The notes under the pieces were generated by a model that was not told the origin of the DNA, searched no databases, and worked only from the letters and a program-made list of their open reading frames with translations. From a bacterium (lineage in GTDB: Bacteria; Pseudomonadota; Alphaproteobacteria; Rhodobacterales; Rhodobacteraceae), in contig WGOE01000002.1 of assembly GCA_016124195.1 (NCBI GenBank), forward strand, positions 124,001 through 188,000: 64,000 nt of DNA, read 5' to 3'. The position numbers were made by a program, and so were the translations under genes. Shown here piece by piece: positions 57,799 to 64,000 of this stretch (the stretch's first letter is position 1; every line of letters begins with the position of its first letter).

Positions 57799-57995
57799 CC
57801 GACGATGCCCCTGCCGCGCCAATTCCCCCTTATGACCGCCGCATGCTCGAGGCCTTGGTATGCCCGCGCACCCAGGCGCTCTTGCGCTTTGATGCCGAAC
57901 GGCAAGAGCTGATTTCCGAGGCCGCGCAACTGGCCTTTCCGATCCGCGACGGTATTCCGATCATGCTGATCTCGGCCGCGAGGGCATTGGAGTGA
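57795..57995 (+). CDS. Trm112 family protein
   Basis: A 66-residue protein of the Trm112/YcaR type with a short zinc-ribbon-like or derived fold ([17 protein letters not shown], then [12 protein letters not shown]). Only one cysteine is present, so zinc binding is doubtful here. In other organisms such proteins are partners of methyltransferases. The GTG at 57795 overlaps the previous stop. Confidence 0.85.
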   Translation: MTDDAPAAPIPPYDRRMLEALVCPRTQALLRFDAERQELISEAAQLAFPIRDGIPIMLISAARALE

Positions 57996-58096
57996 CGGTC
58001 TTGCCGCCCTTGGTCGCCTGATCCGCAACAGGGCTTGACAGGCCGGGCTTAAGGGGTTTGTTGAAAAAAGGAACAACTTGCGCCGGATCAAGCCAC

Positions 58097-58945
58097 GTGA
58101 CCAGACTTCTGACTCAATTAGCCGCCATGGGCATTCTGTCGCTTCTGGCCGCCTGCGGGACGCCCAAGGTTCAGGAACCGCCGCCGATACATACTCTCCC
58201 CGGCTATGAGGCGATCGAGGACGAGGGCTTCGCGATACCCGCCGTCGATCCGCGGCTCTTGACCGATGGGTACCAGAAGGCCGAGGTCGCCTATACCGGC
58301 AGCGAGGCGCCTGGCACCATCGTGGTCGACACCTTCGCGCGCAAGCTCTACTTCGTCGAAGAGGGCGGCATGGCCACCCGCTACGGCATCGCTGTCGGGC
58401 GCGAAGGCCTGTCGTTCCGCGGTTCGGGCGTGGTCGGGCGCAAGGAAAAATGGCCGTCCTGGCAGCCGACCGCCAACATGGTCCGCACCCGGCCCGACCT
58501 TTATCTCGAATATGCCGGCGGCATGAAAGGCGGGCTGGACAACCCCCTGGGCGCGCGGGCCATGTATCTGTATCGCGGCGGTCGCGACACCTATTTCCGC
58601 ATCCATGGCACGATAGACAACAACTCGATCGGCCATGCCACCTCGGCCGGCTGCATCCGCCTGTTCAACCAGGACGCCATCGAGCTTTTCGACCGGGTGA
58701 AACTGGGCACCAAGATCAAGGTGCGCACGCTGGAGGAAAGCATCGCGGCCGAGGGGCCCTACATGGATGACGCCTATGGCCGCGCCATCCCCGACACGCC
58801 CGAGAACCAGGCCAAGAAGGTCAAGGAGGCGGCCGCCCTGGCCGCGGCCGAGGCCGCGAACCCTGAACTCGCCGCCTATGACGCGGCCGCCCGCGCCGCA
58901 GAAGAGGCCGCCAAGCGTCAGGCTCAGGCCGCCGGCGGCAACTGA
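58097..58945 (+). CDS. L,D-transpeptidase (YkuD family) lipoprotein
   Basis: A periplasmic or outer-membrane-linked enzyme that cross-links peptidoglycan or attaches proteins to it. The start gives a lipoprotein signal (MGILSLLAAC, lipobox LAAC). The YkuD domain covers about 65-215 with HGTIDNNSIGHATSAGCIRL; the nucleophile is the Cys in SAGCIRL. A C-terminal Ala/Glu-rich helix follows. The start is uncertain: GTG 58097 or TTG 58058. Confidence 0.9.
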   Translation: MTRLLTQLAAMGILSLLAACGTPKVQEPPPIHTLPGYEAIEDEGFAIPAVDPRLLTDGYQKAEVAYTGSEAPGTIVVDTFARKLYFVEEGGMATRYGIAVGREGLSFRGSGVVGRKEKWPSWQPTANMVRTRPDLYLEYAGGMKGGLDNPLGARAMYLYRGGRDTYFRIHGTIDNNSIGHATSAGCIRLFNQDAIELFDRVKLGTKIKVRTLEESIAAEGPYMDDAYGRAIPDTPENQAKKVKEAAALAAAEAANPELAAYDAAARAAEEAAKRQAQAAGGN

Positions 58946-58967
58946 CCGCGCGCGCCGATCTGACAAC

Positions 58968-58997
58968 CCGCCCGGATATGGGCCAGAATCCGGGCGG
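58968..58997. terminator. Convergent terminator between the L,D-transpeptidase and the cupin gene
   Basis: CCGCCCGGAT (58968-58977) and ATCCGGGCGG (58988-58997) form a perfect 10-bp stem with a ten-base loop between two convergent genes. Confidence 0.55.
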
Positions 58998-59026
58998 TCG
59001 GCAGGTCTGGCGCGGCAGATGGCTGG

Positions 59027-59380
59027 TCAGGTCAGGATGACATAGTCCTTCAAGGTCGGCTCCACCACGCGCCACGTCCCGGCAAAGCCGGGGCGGATCA
59101 GGAAACTGTCGCCCGCCGCAAGGCGCGTCTCATGGCCCTCGGCATCGGTCAGGACCGATACGCCTTCGAGGATGTGGACATATTCCCACTCGTCATATTG
59201 GATGCGCCAGCAGCCTGGGGTGGAATGCCAAAGTCCCGCATAGAGCGCACCGCGCGCCTCGACATTCCAGGTCGTGTGGACCGGATCGCCCGCGATGACC
59301 TTTTCAGGGGCGGGGCGGCTGACCTCGGGTTTGATCCCATCGCGTGACAGGCGGGTCAGAAGGGGCGGTACTTCACTCAT
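59027..59380 (-). CDS. Small single-domain cupin
   Basis: The 117-residue protein is one cupin barrel (WRIQYDEWEYVHILEGVSVL and AAGDSFLIRPGFAGTWRV). The first histidine pair of classical metal cupins is not clear, so binding is uncertain. Resembles DUF861/EutQ-like cupins of unknown function. Divergent from panB. Confidence 0.8.
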   Translation of the reverse strand: MSEVPPLLTRLSRDGIKPEVSRPAPEKVIAGDPVHTTWNVEARGALYAGLWHSTPGCWRIQYDEWEYVHILEGVSVLTDAEGHETRLAAGDSFLIRPGFAGTWRVVEPTLKDYVILT

Positions 59381-59521
59381 GGCATCTCCTTTTGCGCCAT
59401 AGCGCCCGAGCCTTGCGTCCAGGTCAAGGCTGCAGGTCGCTGCAATGCGGCGCAAGATTCTTGCGGAGCCATCAATTTCGTGCCCATATTGCCGGCGTAC
59501 CGACCTTGCGGAGCCTGAAAG

Positions 59522-60370
59522 ATGAGCGCGACCCTCCCCCCCGGAACCAGTGAGTCGCGTCCGGTGTTGCCGCCCGACCTGCGCGCACGCAAGGGGCAGG
59601 CGCCTTTGGTCGTGCTGACGGCCTATACCACGCCGATGGCGCGTCTGGTTGATGCGCATTGCGATGTGGCGCTGGTGGGCGATTCCCTCGGCATGGTGGT
59701 GCATGGTCTGCCTTCGACGCTTGGCGTGACGATGGAGATGATGATCCTGCATGGCCGCGCCGTGACGCGGGGTCTCAGCCGGGCCATGGCGGTGATCGAC
59801 ATGCCCTTCGGCAGCTATGAGGAAAGCCCGCAGCAGGCCTTCCGCAACGCGAGCCGGATCTTGATGGAAACCGGCGCCGCGGCCGTCAAGCTGGAAGGCG
59901 GCGTGCACATGGCCGAGACGATCGCCTTTCTCGGCCAGCGCGGCATTCCGGTCATGGCGCATATCGGGCTGACCCCGCAGGCGGTGAACACGCTGGGCGG
60001 CTACAAGGTCGTGGGCCGCGATGCAGAGGCGGAACGTGTGATGGCGGATGCCCGCGCCGTTGAGGCGGCCGGCGCATTCTCGGTCGTGCTGGAAAAGGTT
60101 CCGGTCGGCCTCGCCGCCCGCATCACGCAAGGCATCGCCATCCCAACCATCGGCATCGGTGCGGGAGTGCATTGCGACGGGCAGGTACTGGTGCTGGACG
60201 ACATGCTGGGCCTTTTCACGGAATTCCGCCCGAAATTCGTCAAACGCTATGCCGATCTGGGCCAAAGCGCCGGCGAAGCCATCGCAGCCTATGCCGATGA
60301 TGTCCGGCACCGGCGCTTTCCCGGGGCCGAGCACGGCTTTGCCGATATCCTGCCGGGGAAAAAACCGTGA
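59522..60370 (+). CDS. panB: 3-methyl-2-oxobutanoate hydroxymethyltransferase
   Basis: First step of pantothenate synthesis, adding a hydroxymethyl group from methylene-tetrahydrofolate to alpha-ketoisovalerate. The 282-residue barrel shows [40 protein letters not shown] and KLEGG. The folate donor is produced by GlyA in this window. It overlaps panC by four bases. Confidence 0.95.
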   Translation: MSATLPPGTSESRPVLPPDLRARKGQAPLVVLTAYTTPMARLVDAHCDVALVGDSLGMVVHGLPSTLGVTMEMMILHGRAVTRGLSRAMAVIDMPFGSYEESPQQAFRNASRILMETGAAAVKLEGGVHMAETIAFLGQRGIPVMAHIGLTPQAVNTLGGYKVVGRDAEAERVMADARAVEAAGAFSVVLEKVPVGLAARITQGIAIPTIGIGAGVHCDGQVLVLDDMLGLFTEFRPKFVKRYADLGQSAGEAIAAYADDVRHRRFPGAEHGFADILPGKKP

Positions 60371-61209
60371 CACCCGTGATTCGCACGGTGGCTGGGCTGC
60401 GCAGCCTCGTGCGCGGCTGGAAGGCGCAGGGCCAGACATTGGGCGTGGTGCCGACCATGGGCGCCCTGCATGACGGGCATCTGAGCCTGGTGCGTGCGGC
60501 CAAGTCCGGCGCGGATCGGGTGATCGTGACGATCTTCGTCAATCCGACCCAATTCAACAACCCCGAGGATCTGGCGAAATATCCCAGGACCGAGGCAAGC
60601 GATGCCGCCCTTCTGGCGCCTCTGGCCGTCGATGCGATCTTTGCGCCGCCGCCGGAAGAGGTCTATCCACCCGGTTTTGCCTCCACCGTCCGGGTGACCG
60701 GCGTGGCCGATCCGCTGGAAGGTGCGATGCGGCCCGGCCATTTCGATGGCGTGGCCACCGTTGTGACCAAACTTTTCGGCATGACGCAGGCCGACCGGGC
60801 CTATTTCGGCGAAAAGGACTGGCAGCAGTTGCAGATGGTCCGGCGCATGGTCGCCGACCTCAACCTGCCCGTCGAGATCATCGGCTGCGAGACCCTGCGC
60901 GAGGCGGATGGTCTGGCCATGTCCTCGCGCAATGCGCGCCTTTCGGCGGCGGCGCGGGCGCGGGCGCCGATGCTTCATGCCGCGATGACGGCGGTTCGGC
61001 AGGCGCTGCACGCGGGCACCCCGGCCGAAGAGGCGCTGCGGCGGGCCGAAAACAGCCTCAGGTCTGCGGGTTTCGACGGGGTGGATTATCTGGCGCTCTG
61101 CGATGCCGAAACGCTGGCCCCTGCCGCAGATGACCTGGCCCGGCCCCGTCGCCTGCTGGCTGCGGCCTGGCTCGACGGCGTCCGCCTGATCGACAACATC
61201 GCCGTCTGA
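60367..61209 (+). CDS. panC: Pantothenate synthetase
   Basis: ATP-dependent condensation of pantoate with beta-alanine. The 280-residue protein has the nucleotide-binding [15 protein letters not shown] (HxGH), FVNPTQF, the FGEKDWQQL motif and MSSRNARLS. The GTG at 60367 overlaps the panB stop, so they are translationally coupled. Confidence 0.95.
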   Translation: MTPVIRTVAGLRSLVRGWKAQGQTLGVVPTMGALHDGHLSLVRAAKSGADRVIVTIFVNPTQFNNPEDLAKYPRTEASDAALLAPLAVDAIFAPPPEEVYPPGFASTVRVTGVADPLEGAMRPGHFDGVATVVTKLFGMTQADRAYFGEKDWQQLQMVRRMVADLNLPVEIIGCETLREADGLAMSSRNARLSAAARARAPMLHAAMTAVRQALHAGTPAEEALRRAENSLRSAGFDGVDYLALCDAETLAPAADDLARPRRLLAAAWLDGVRLIDNIAV

Positions 61210-61273
61210 TCCGCCAACGGACTTGCGCCCGCCCCCCGCGATGGTTAGCTGACAGGGCGGAGGTGGTCTGACC

Positions 61274-61531
61274 ATGCTGCAACTTCTTGCCCTTGGATCG
61301 GTGGGATTGACCGTGATCTACTGGATCGTGTCGGCCTATGCGCGATCGGTCCGGCGCGAAGAGCTTGAGAACGAGTTCGACGCCGGCGGCATCGCGGGCC
61401 TGCGCGAGGATCACGTGGCCGCCGGCATGGCCGCCTATGGTCACAGCCTGCGCCGCCGGCTGATCTTTCTGGTCTATGTGATCCCGGTGGTGCTGATCCT
61501 TGTCATCGCCTATTTCGTGAACCGCAGCTGA
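61274..61531 (+). CDS. Small membrane protein of unknown function
   Basis: An 85-residue protein with two transmembrane helices (LLALGSVGLTVIYWIVSAYA and LIFLVYVIPVVLILVIAYFV) separated by a charged loop rich in Glu and Arg. It is followed 10 bases later by the DUF1523 gene and is probably co-transcribed with it. Confidence 0.8.
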   Translation: MLQLLALGSVGLTVIYWIVSAYARSVRREELENEFDAGGIAGLREDHVAAGMAAYGHSLRRRLIFLVYVIPVVLILVIAYFVNRS

Positions 61532-61541
61532 GGAGCGAGTG

Positions 61542-62162
61542 ATGCGCAAGGTGAAATGGGCGTTCTGGGGGATCGTGGCGCTCTTCGTGGCGGGTTTTCT
61601 CGATTACACGCTGCCACAGCATGACGTGGTCCGGATCACCGAGGCCTACAACCGCGTAACCAGCGTGAGTTGGGTCAACAAGTATTTCTACGCCTCGCCC
61701 GACACCGGCACCGCCGAAAGCGTCGATACCCGCGATGTGCGCTTCATCAACGCGGTCTTTCCCGATGGCTCGGTCAAGGTCTATCGCAACGAAGACACCG
61801 GCTGGATCTGGCCGCCCTATTTCAAATACGACAGCTCCAACCTGCAGGCGGTGGCGTCCAACCTGAAATCGACCGATGCCGCGCCGAAATGGGTGATGGT
61901 CACCCATTACGGCTGGCGGTTCGCGCCGATGTCGATCTATCCCAATGCCATCCGCATCACCGAAGTGGCGGGTCCCGACGTGAGCTATTTCCCCTGGCTC
62001 AACGTCGTGATCCTGGTGCTGCTGGCGGCGCTGGTCCTGATGATCCGCCGCATGTGGCTGCAGTTCTGGGAGCGCCTGGTCGATCCTGCCGTGGCAGAGA
62101 TCCAGGAGGCTGGTGACCGCACGCGGGGCTGGCTGTCGCGGCTCTTCGGCCGCAAGTCCTGA
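61542..62162 (+). CDS. DUF1523 family membrane protein
   Basis: The 206-residue protein has an N-terminal helix (AFWGIVALFVAGFLDY), a soluble domain of about 120 residues facing the periplasm (motif RNEDTGWIWPPYFKYDSSNL), a second helix near residue 150 and a basic C-terminal tail. The ATG at 61542 has AGGAG six bases upstream; a GTG at 61539 is also open. Function unknown. Confidence 0.85.
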   Translation: MRKVKWAFWGIVALFVAGFLDYTLPQHDVVRITEAYNRVTSVSWVNKYFYASPDTGTAESVDTRDVRFINAVFPDGSVKVYRNEDTGWIWPPYFKYDSSNLQAVASNLKSTDAAPKWVMVTHYGWRFAPMSIYPNAIRITEVAGPDVSYFPWLNVVILVLLAALVLMIRRMWLQFWERLVDPAVAEIQEAGDRTRGWLSRLFGRKS

Positions 62163-62185
62163 GGCGGGGACCTGCTCCAACGGCG

Positions 62186-62310
62186 CCGGGGGACTTCACG
62201 TCCCCCGGACCCCCCGTGGAGTATTTTCACAAAGAGCAATGGCAGGAAGGGGGCTTCCGGCTTCATCCTGGCAGAAATACTCCGGGGGCTCGGGGGCAGC
62301 GCCCCTGCCG
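62186..62310. repeat. Second head-to-head pair of gene-end modules
   Basis: The left unit (62186-62241) has stem CCGGGGGAC/GTCCCCCGG with loop TTCAC, then CCCGTGGAGTATTTTCAC and AAAGAGCAATG. The right unit (62270-62310) is inverted, with AATACTCCGGGGG and stem GGGGC/GCCCC. It separates the convergent DUF1523 and pheT genes. Confidence 0.65.
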
Positions 62311-62387
62311 GTTTGCCATGCGACCGGGCGCCTGCGGCGTAAGCCCGATGCCGGTGCCGCGCGATCCCGCTGGAACGCCGCCTTGCT

Positions 62388-64000
62388 TCAGCGCCGTAGC
62401 GTGCCGCCCGTGGCTTTGCTGACCTTTTCCACGATCCTGGCCGAAACCGCCTCGATATCGGCATCGGTCAGGGTCTTGTCGCGCGGTTGCAGCCGGACGG
62501 TCAGGGCGATGCTTTTCTTGCCCGCGCCCATCTGCGCTTCGGCCTTTTCGCCAGTGAATTGGTCGAAGACCTTCACGCTGTCGATCAAGACCTTGTCCGC
62601 CCCCAAAGCCGCGTTGACGGCGGTCAGCGCCTCGACCTTCGCATCGACGACGAAGGCAAAATCGCGGTCGACCGCCTGCAGGTCTGACAGGGTGAGGGCG
62701 GGGCGCGTCGGGGTCTTGACCTTGGGCTCGGGCACGGCGGCCACGGCAATGGTGAAGGCGACAGCGGGGCCCTTGACCCCCAAGGCCTGCAGGATGCGCG
62801 GGTGGACCTCGCCAAAGCTCGCGAGCATGGTCGGTCCCAGTGCGATGGCGCCTGACCGGCCGGGGTGCCACCAGCTGCTGACCTTGCGATTGATCTGCAC
62901 CCGGGCCGGCGCGCCAAGCGCGGACAGAACCGCTTCGGCATCGGCCTTGGCGTCAAAGACATCGACCGGGCGGCGGCTGGCGAAGGGGTCGCGCGGGGCG
63001 GTGGCGCCGACCAGAAGACCAGCGGCCTGCAGATGCTGCTCGCCCGGCTCGCCGCCCTGGAACGCGGGGCCGACCTCGAACAACGCCAGATCGGCAAAGC
63101 CGCGCGCCTGGTTGCGGGCCGCTGCGCGCAACAGGCCCGGCAGCAGGTCGGGGCGCATATGCGTCATCTCGGACGAGATCGGATTTTCAATCCTGACGGC
63201 GTTAGAGCCACCACCGAAGAGGCGCGCCGCCTCGGCGTCGATGAAGCTGTAGGTCACGCATTCGTTGTACCCCAGTGCCGCAATGGTGCGGCGGGCGGCA
63301 CGTTCGCGGACCTGCAGGGCGGTCAGGATCGGGCGCGGCATGCCGGTGTTGCTGCGCGGCAGGGGTCGCCCCTGCAGCCTTGTGAGCGAGGCGATGCGGG
63401 CGACCTCTTCCACCAGATCCGCCTCGCCCAGCACGTCCGGGCGCCACGAGGGCGGGCTGGCCATGTCTCCGTTCAGGGTGAAGCCCAGGGATTCCAGAGT
63501 CTTGCGCTGAACGGCCTCGGGGATGTCCATGCCGACCAGCCGGTTGAGCCGCGCCGGGTCCAGCCGGTAGGCGCGGGTCATGTCCAGCGGTGCGCCGTCC
63601 TGCACCACCTCGGATGCCTCGCCGCCGCACAGGTCAAGGATCATCTGCGTGGCCAGATCCAGCCCCGGCAGCGTGAAGGCCGGGTCCACCCCCCGTTCGA
63701 ACCGGTAGCGGGCATCCGAGTTGATCTTGAGCGCGCGGCCCGTCGCGGCCACAGTGATCGGGTCCCACCATGCGCTTTCGAGGAAAACCTCGGTCGTGGC
63801 CTCGGTGCAGCCCGAGGCCTCGCCCCCCATGATGCCGGCGAGCGATTCCACCCCGGCCGCGTCCGAGATCGCCATCATGCCGGGCCGCAGGCTATAGGTC
63901 TTGCCGTCGAGAGCCAGGAATTCCTCCCCGCCCGAGGCCGCATGGATCCGAAGCCCCCCCCGGACCTTGGCCGCATCAAACACATGCAGCGGGCGGTTCA
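62388..64000 (-). CDS. pheT: Phenylalanine-tRNA ligase beta subunit (partial, N-terminus outside window)
   Basis: The frame runs off the right edge; bases near 63980 encode NRPLHVFDAAKV, so about 250 N-terminal residues are missing. Visible are the end of the B3/B4 domain (LAGIMGGEASGC, SDARYRFERGVDP), the B5 domain, the catalytic-like core (RTIAALGYNECVTYSFID, RPDLLPGLL) and the C-terminal FDX-ACB anticodon-binding domain (DFAFVVDAKVEAL, SIALTVRLQ). It charges tRNA-Phe with the alpha subunit, which should be to the right. Confidence 0.96.
   Translation of the reverse strand, partial: NRPLHVFDAAKVRGGLRIHAASGGEEFLALDGKTYSLRPGMMAISDAAGVESLAGIMGGEASGCTEATTEVFLESAWWDPITVAATGRALKINSDARYRFERGVDPAFTLPGLDLATQMILDLCGGEASEVVQDGAPLDMTRAYRLDPARLNRLVGMDIPEAVQRKTLESLGFTLNGDMASPPSWRPDVLGEADLVEEVARIASLTRLQGRPLPRSNTGMPRPILTALQVRERAARRTIAALGYNECVTYSFIDAEAARLFGGGSNAVRIENPISSEMTHMRPDLLPGLLRAAARNQARGFADLALFEVGPAFQGGEPGEQHLQAAGLLVGATAPRDPFASRRPVDVFDAKADAEAVLSALGAPARVQINRKVSSWWHPGRSGAIALGPTMLASFGEVHPRILQALGVKGPAVAFTIAVAAVPEPKVKTPTRPALTLSDLQAVDRDFAFVVDAKVEALTAVNAALGADKVLIDSVKVFDQFTGEKAEAQMGAGKKSIALTVRLQPRDKTLTDADIEAVSARIVEKVSKATGGTLRR

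Overview
The window is a high-GC, gene-dense stretch of an alphaproteobacterial chromosome, most likely family Rhodobacteraceae (a Rhodobacter-like lineage; the genus cannot be fixed by reading alone). The evidence is the gene set: a phosphatidylcholine synthase, an fdsGBACD-type NAD-dependent molybdenum formate dehydrogenase, a NADP-malic enzyme fused to a phosphotransacetylase-like domain, a priA-DUF484-xerC block, and uvrC, pgsA, moaD and moaE in one run. I see no prophage module, transposase, CRISPR array, rRNA or tRNA gene. Both edges cut genes: an unknown membrane protein on the left and pheT on the right.

Layout. 0-5.7 kb: glyA, NAD kinase, a DEAD-box RNA helicase, a small HTH protein and thymidine kinase. 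5.7-8.9 kb: an EamA-type exporter, a membrane protein resembling an M48 peptidase without its metal site, and a Pro/Ala-rich secreted protein. 8.9-13.5 kb: a compact nucleoside salvage operon (cdd-deoA-deoB-add-upp) with overlapping stop and start codons. 13.7-17.2 kb: a VOC-plus-bicupin protein and the malic enzyme. 17.3-23.0 kb: a signalling locus with an HPt-like protein, a sigma-54 response regulator, a membrane hybrid histidine kinase, a periplasmic sulfite-oxidase-fold protein and a NarL-type regulator. 23-29 kb: priA, DUF484, xerC, an EF-hand protein and pcs. 29-38 kb: an AGE-family isomerase, a flavin monooxygenase, a divergent pair made of a DUF2235 hydrolase and a peptidoglycan hydrolase with two catalytic domains, DUF2177 and a P1 peptidase. 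38-44.7 kb: a leftward run of uvrC, ppk2, pgsA, moaD and moaE, then an SDR, a tiny zinc-ribbon membrane protein and an S49 peptidase. 44.7-51.9 kb: a LysR regulator and the formate dehydrogenase operon. 51.9-56.1 kb: an rml (dTDP-rhamnose) operon with a YdcF-like gene inside it. 56.2-62.2 kb: a thioredoxin-TPR protein, a Lon-N-like protein, Trm112, an L,D-transpeptidase, a cupin, panB-panC and two small membrane proteins. 62.4-64 kb: pheT.

How the genes work together. Tdk and the five-gene operon form a nearly complete deoxynucleoside salvage and catabolic route. MoaD and MoaE supply molybdopterin and FdhD sulfurates it, as FdsA needs; the periplasmic protein at 21.7-22.2 kb has a molybdopterin-enzyme-like fold but shows no clear sign of binding the cofactor. 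The two response regulators, the HPt-like protein and the hybrid kinase look like parts of a LuxO-like phosphorelay.

The least explained DNA is a set of structured repeats. Hairpin-plus-GGAGTATTT modules sit at six intergenic sites, twice as head-to-head pairs. One 150-bp element has perfect 24-bp inverted ends. A 23-bp palindromic sequence occurs once between genes and once inside a coding sequence. A seven-unit 17-bp tandem array runs into the start codon of the LysR gene, and an 18-bp array encodes a Gly-Thr-Gly-Gln-Gly-Leu tail on RmlB.
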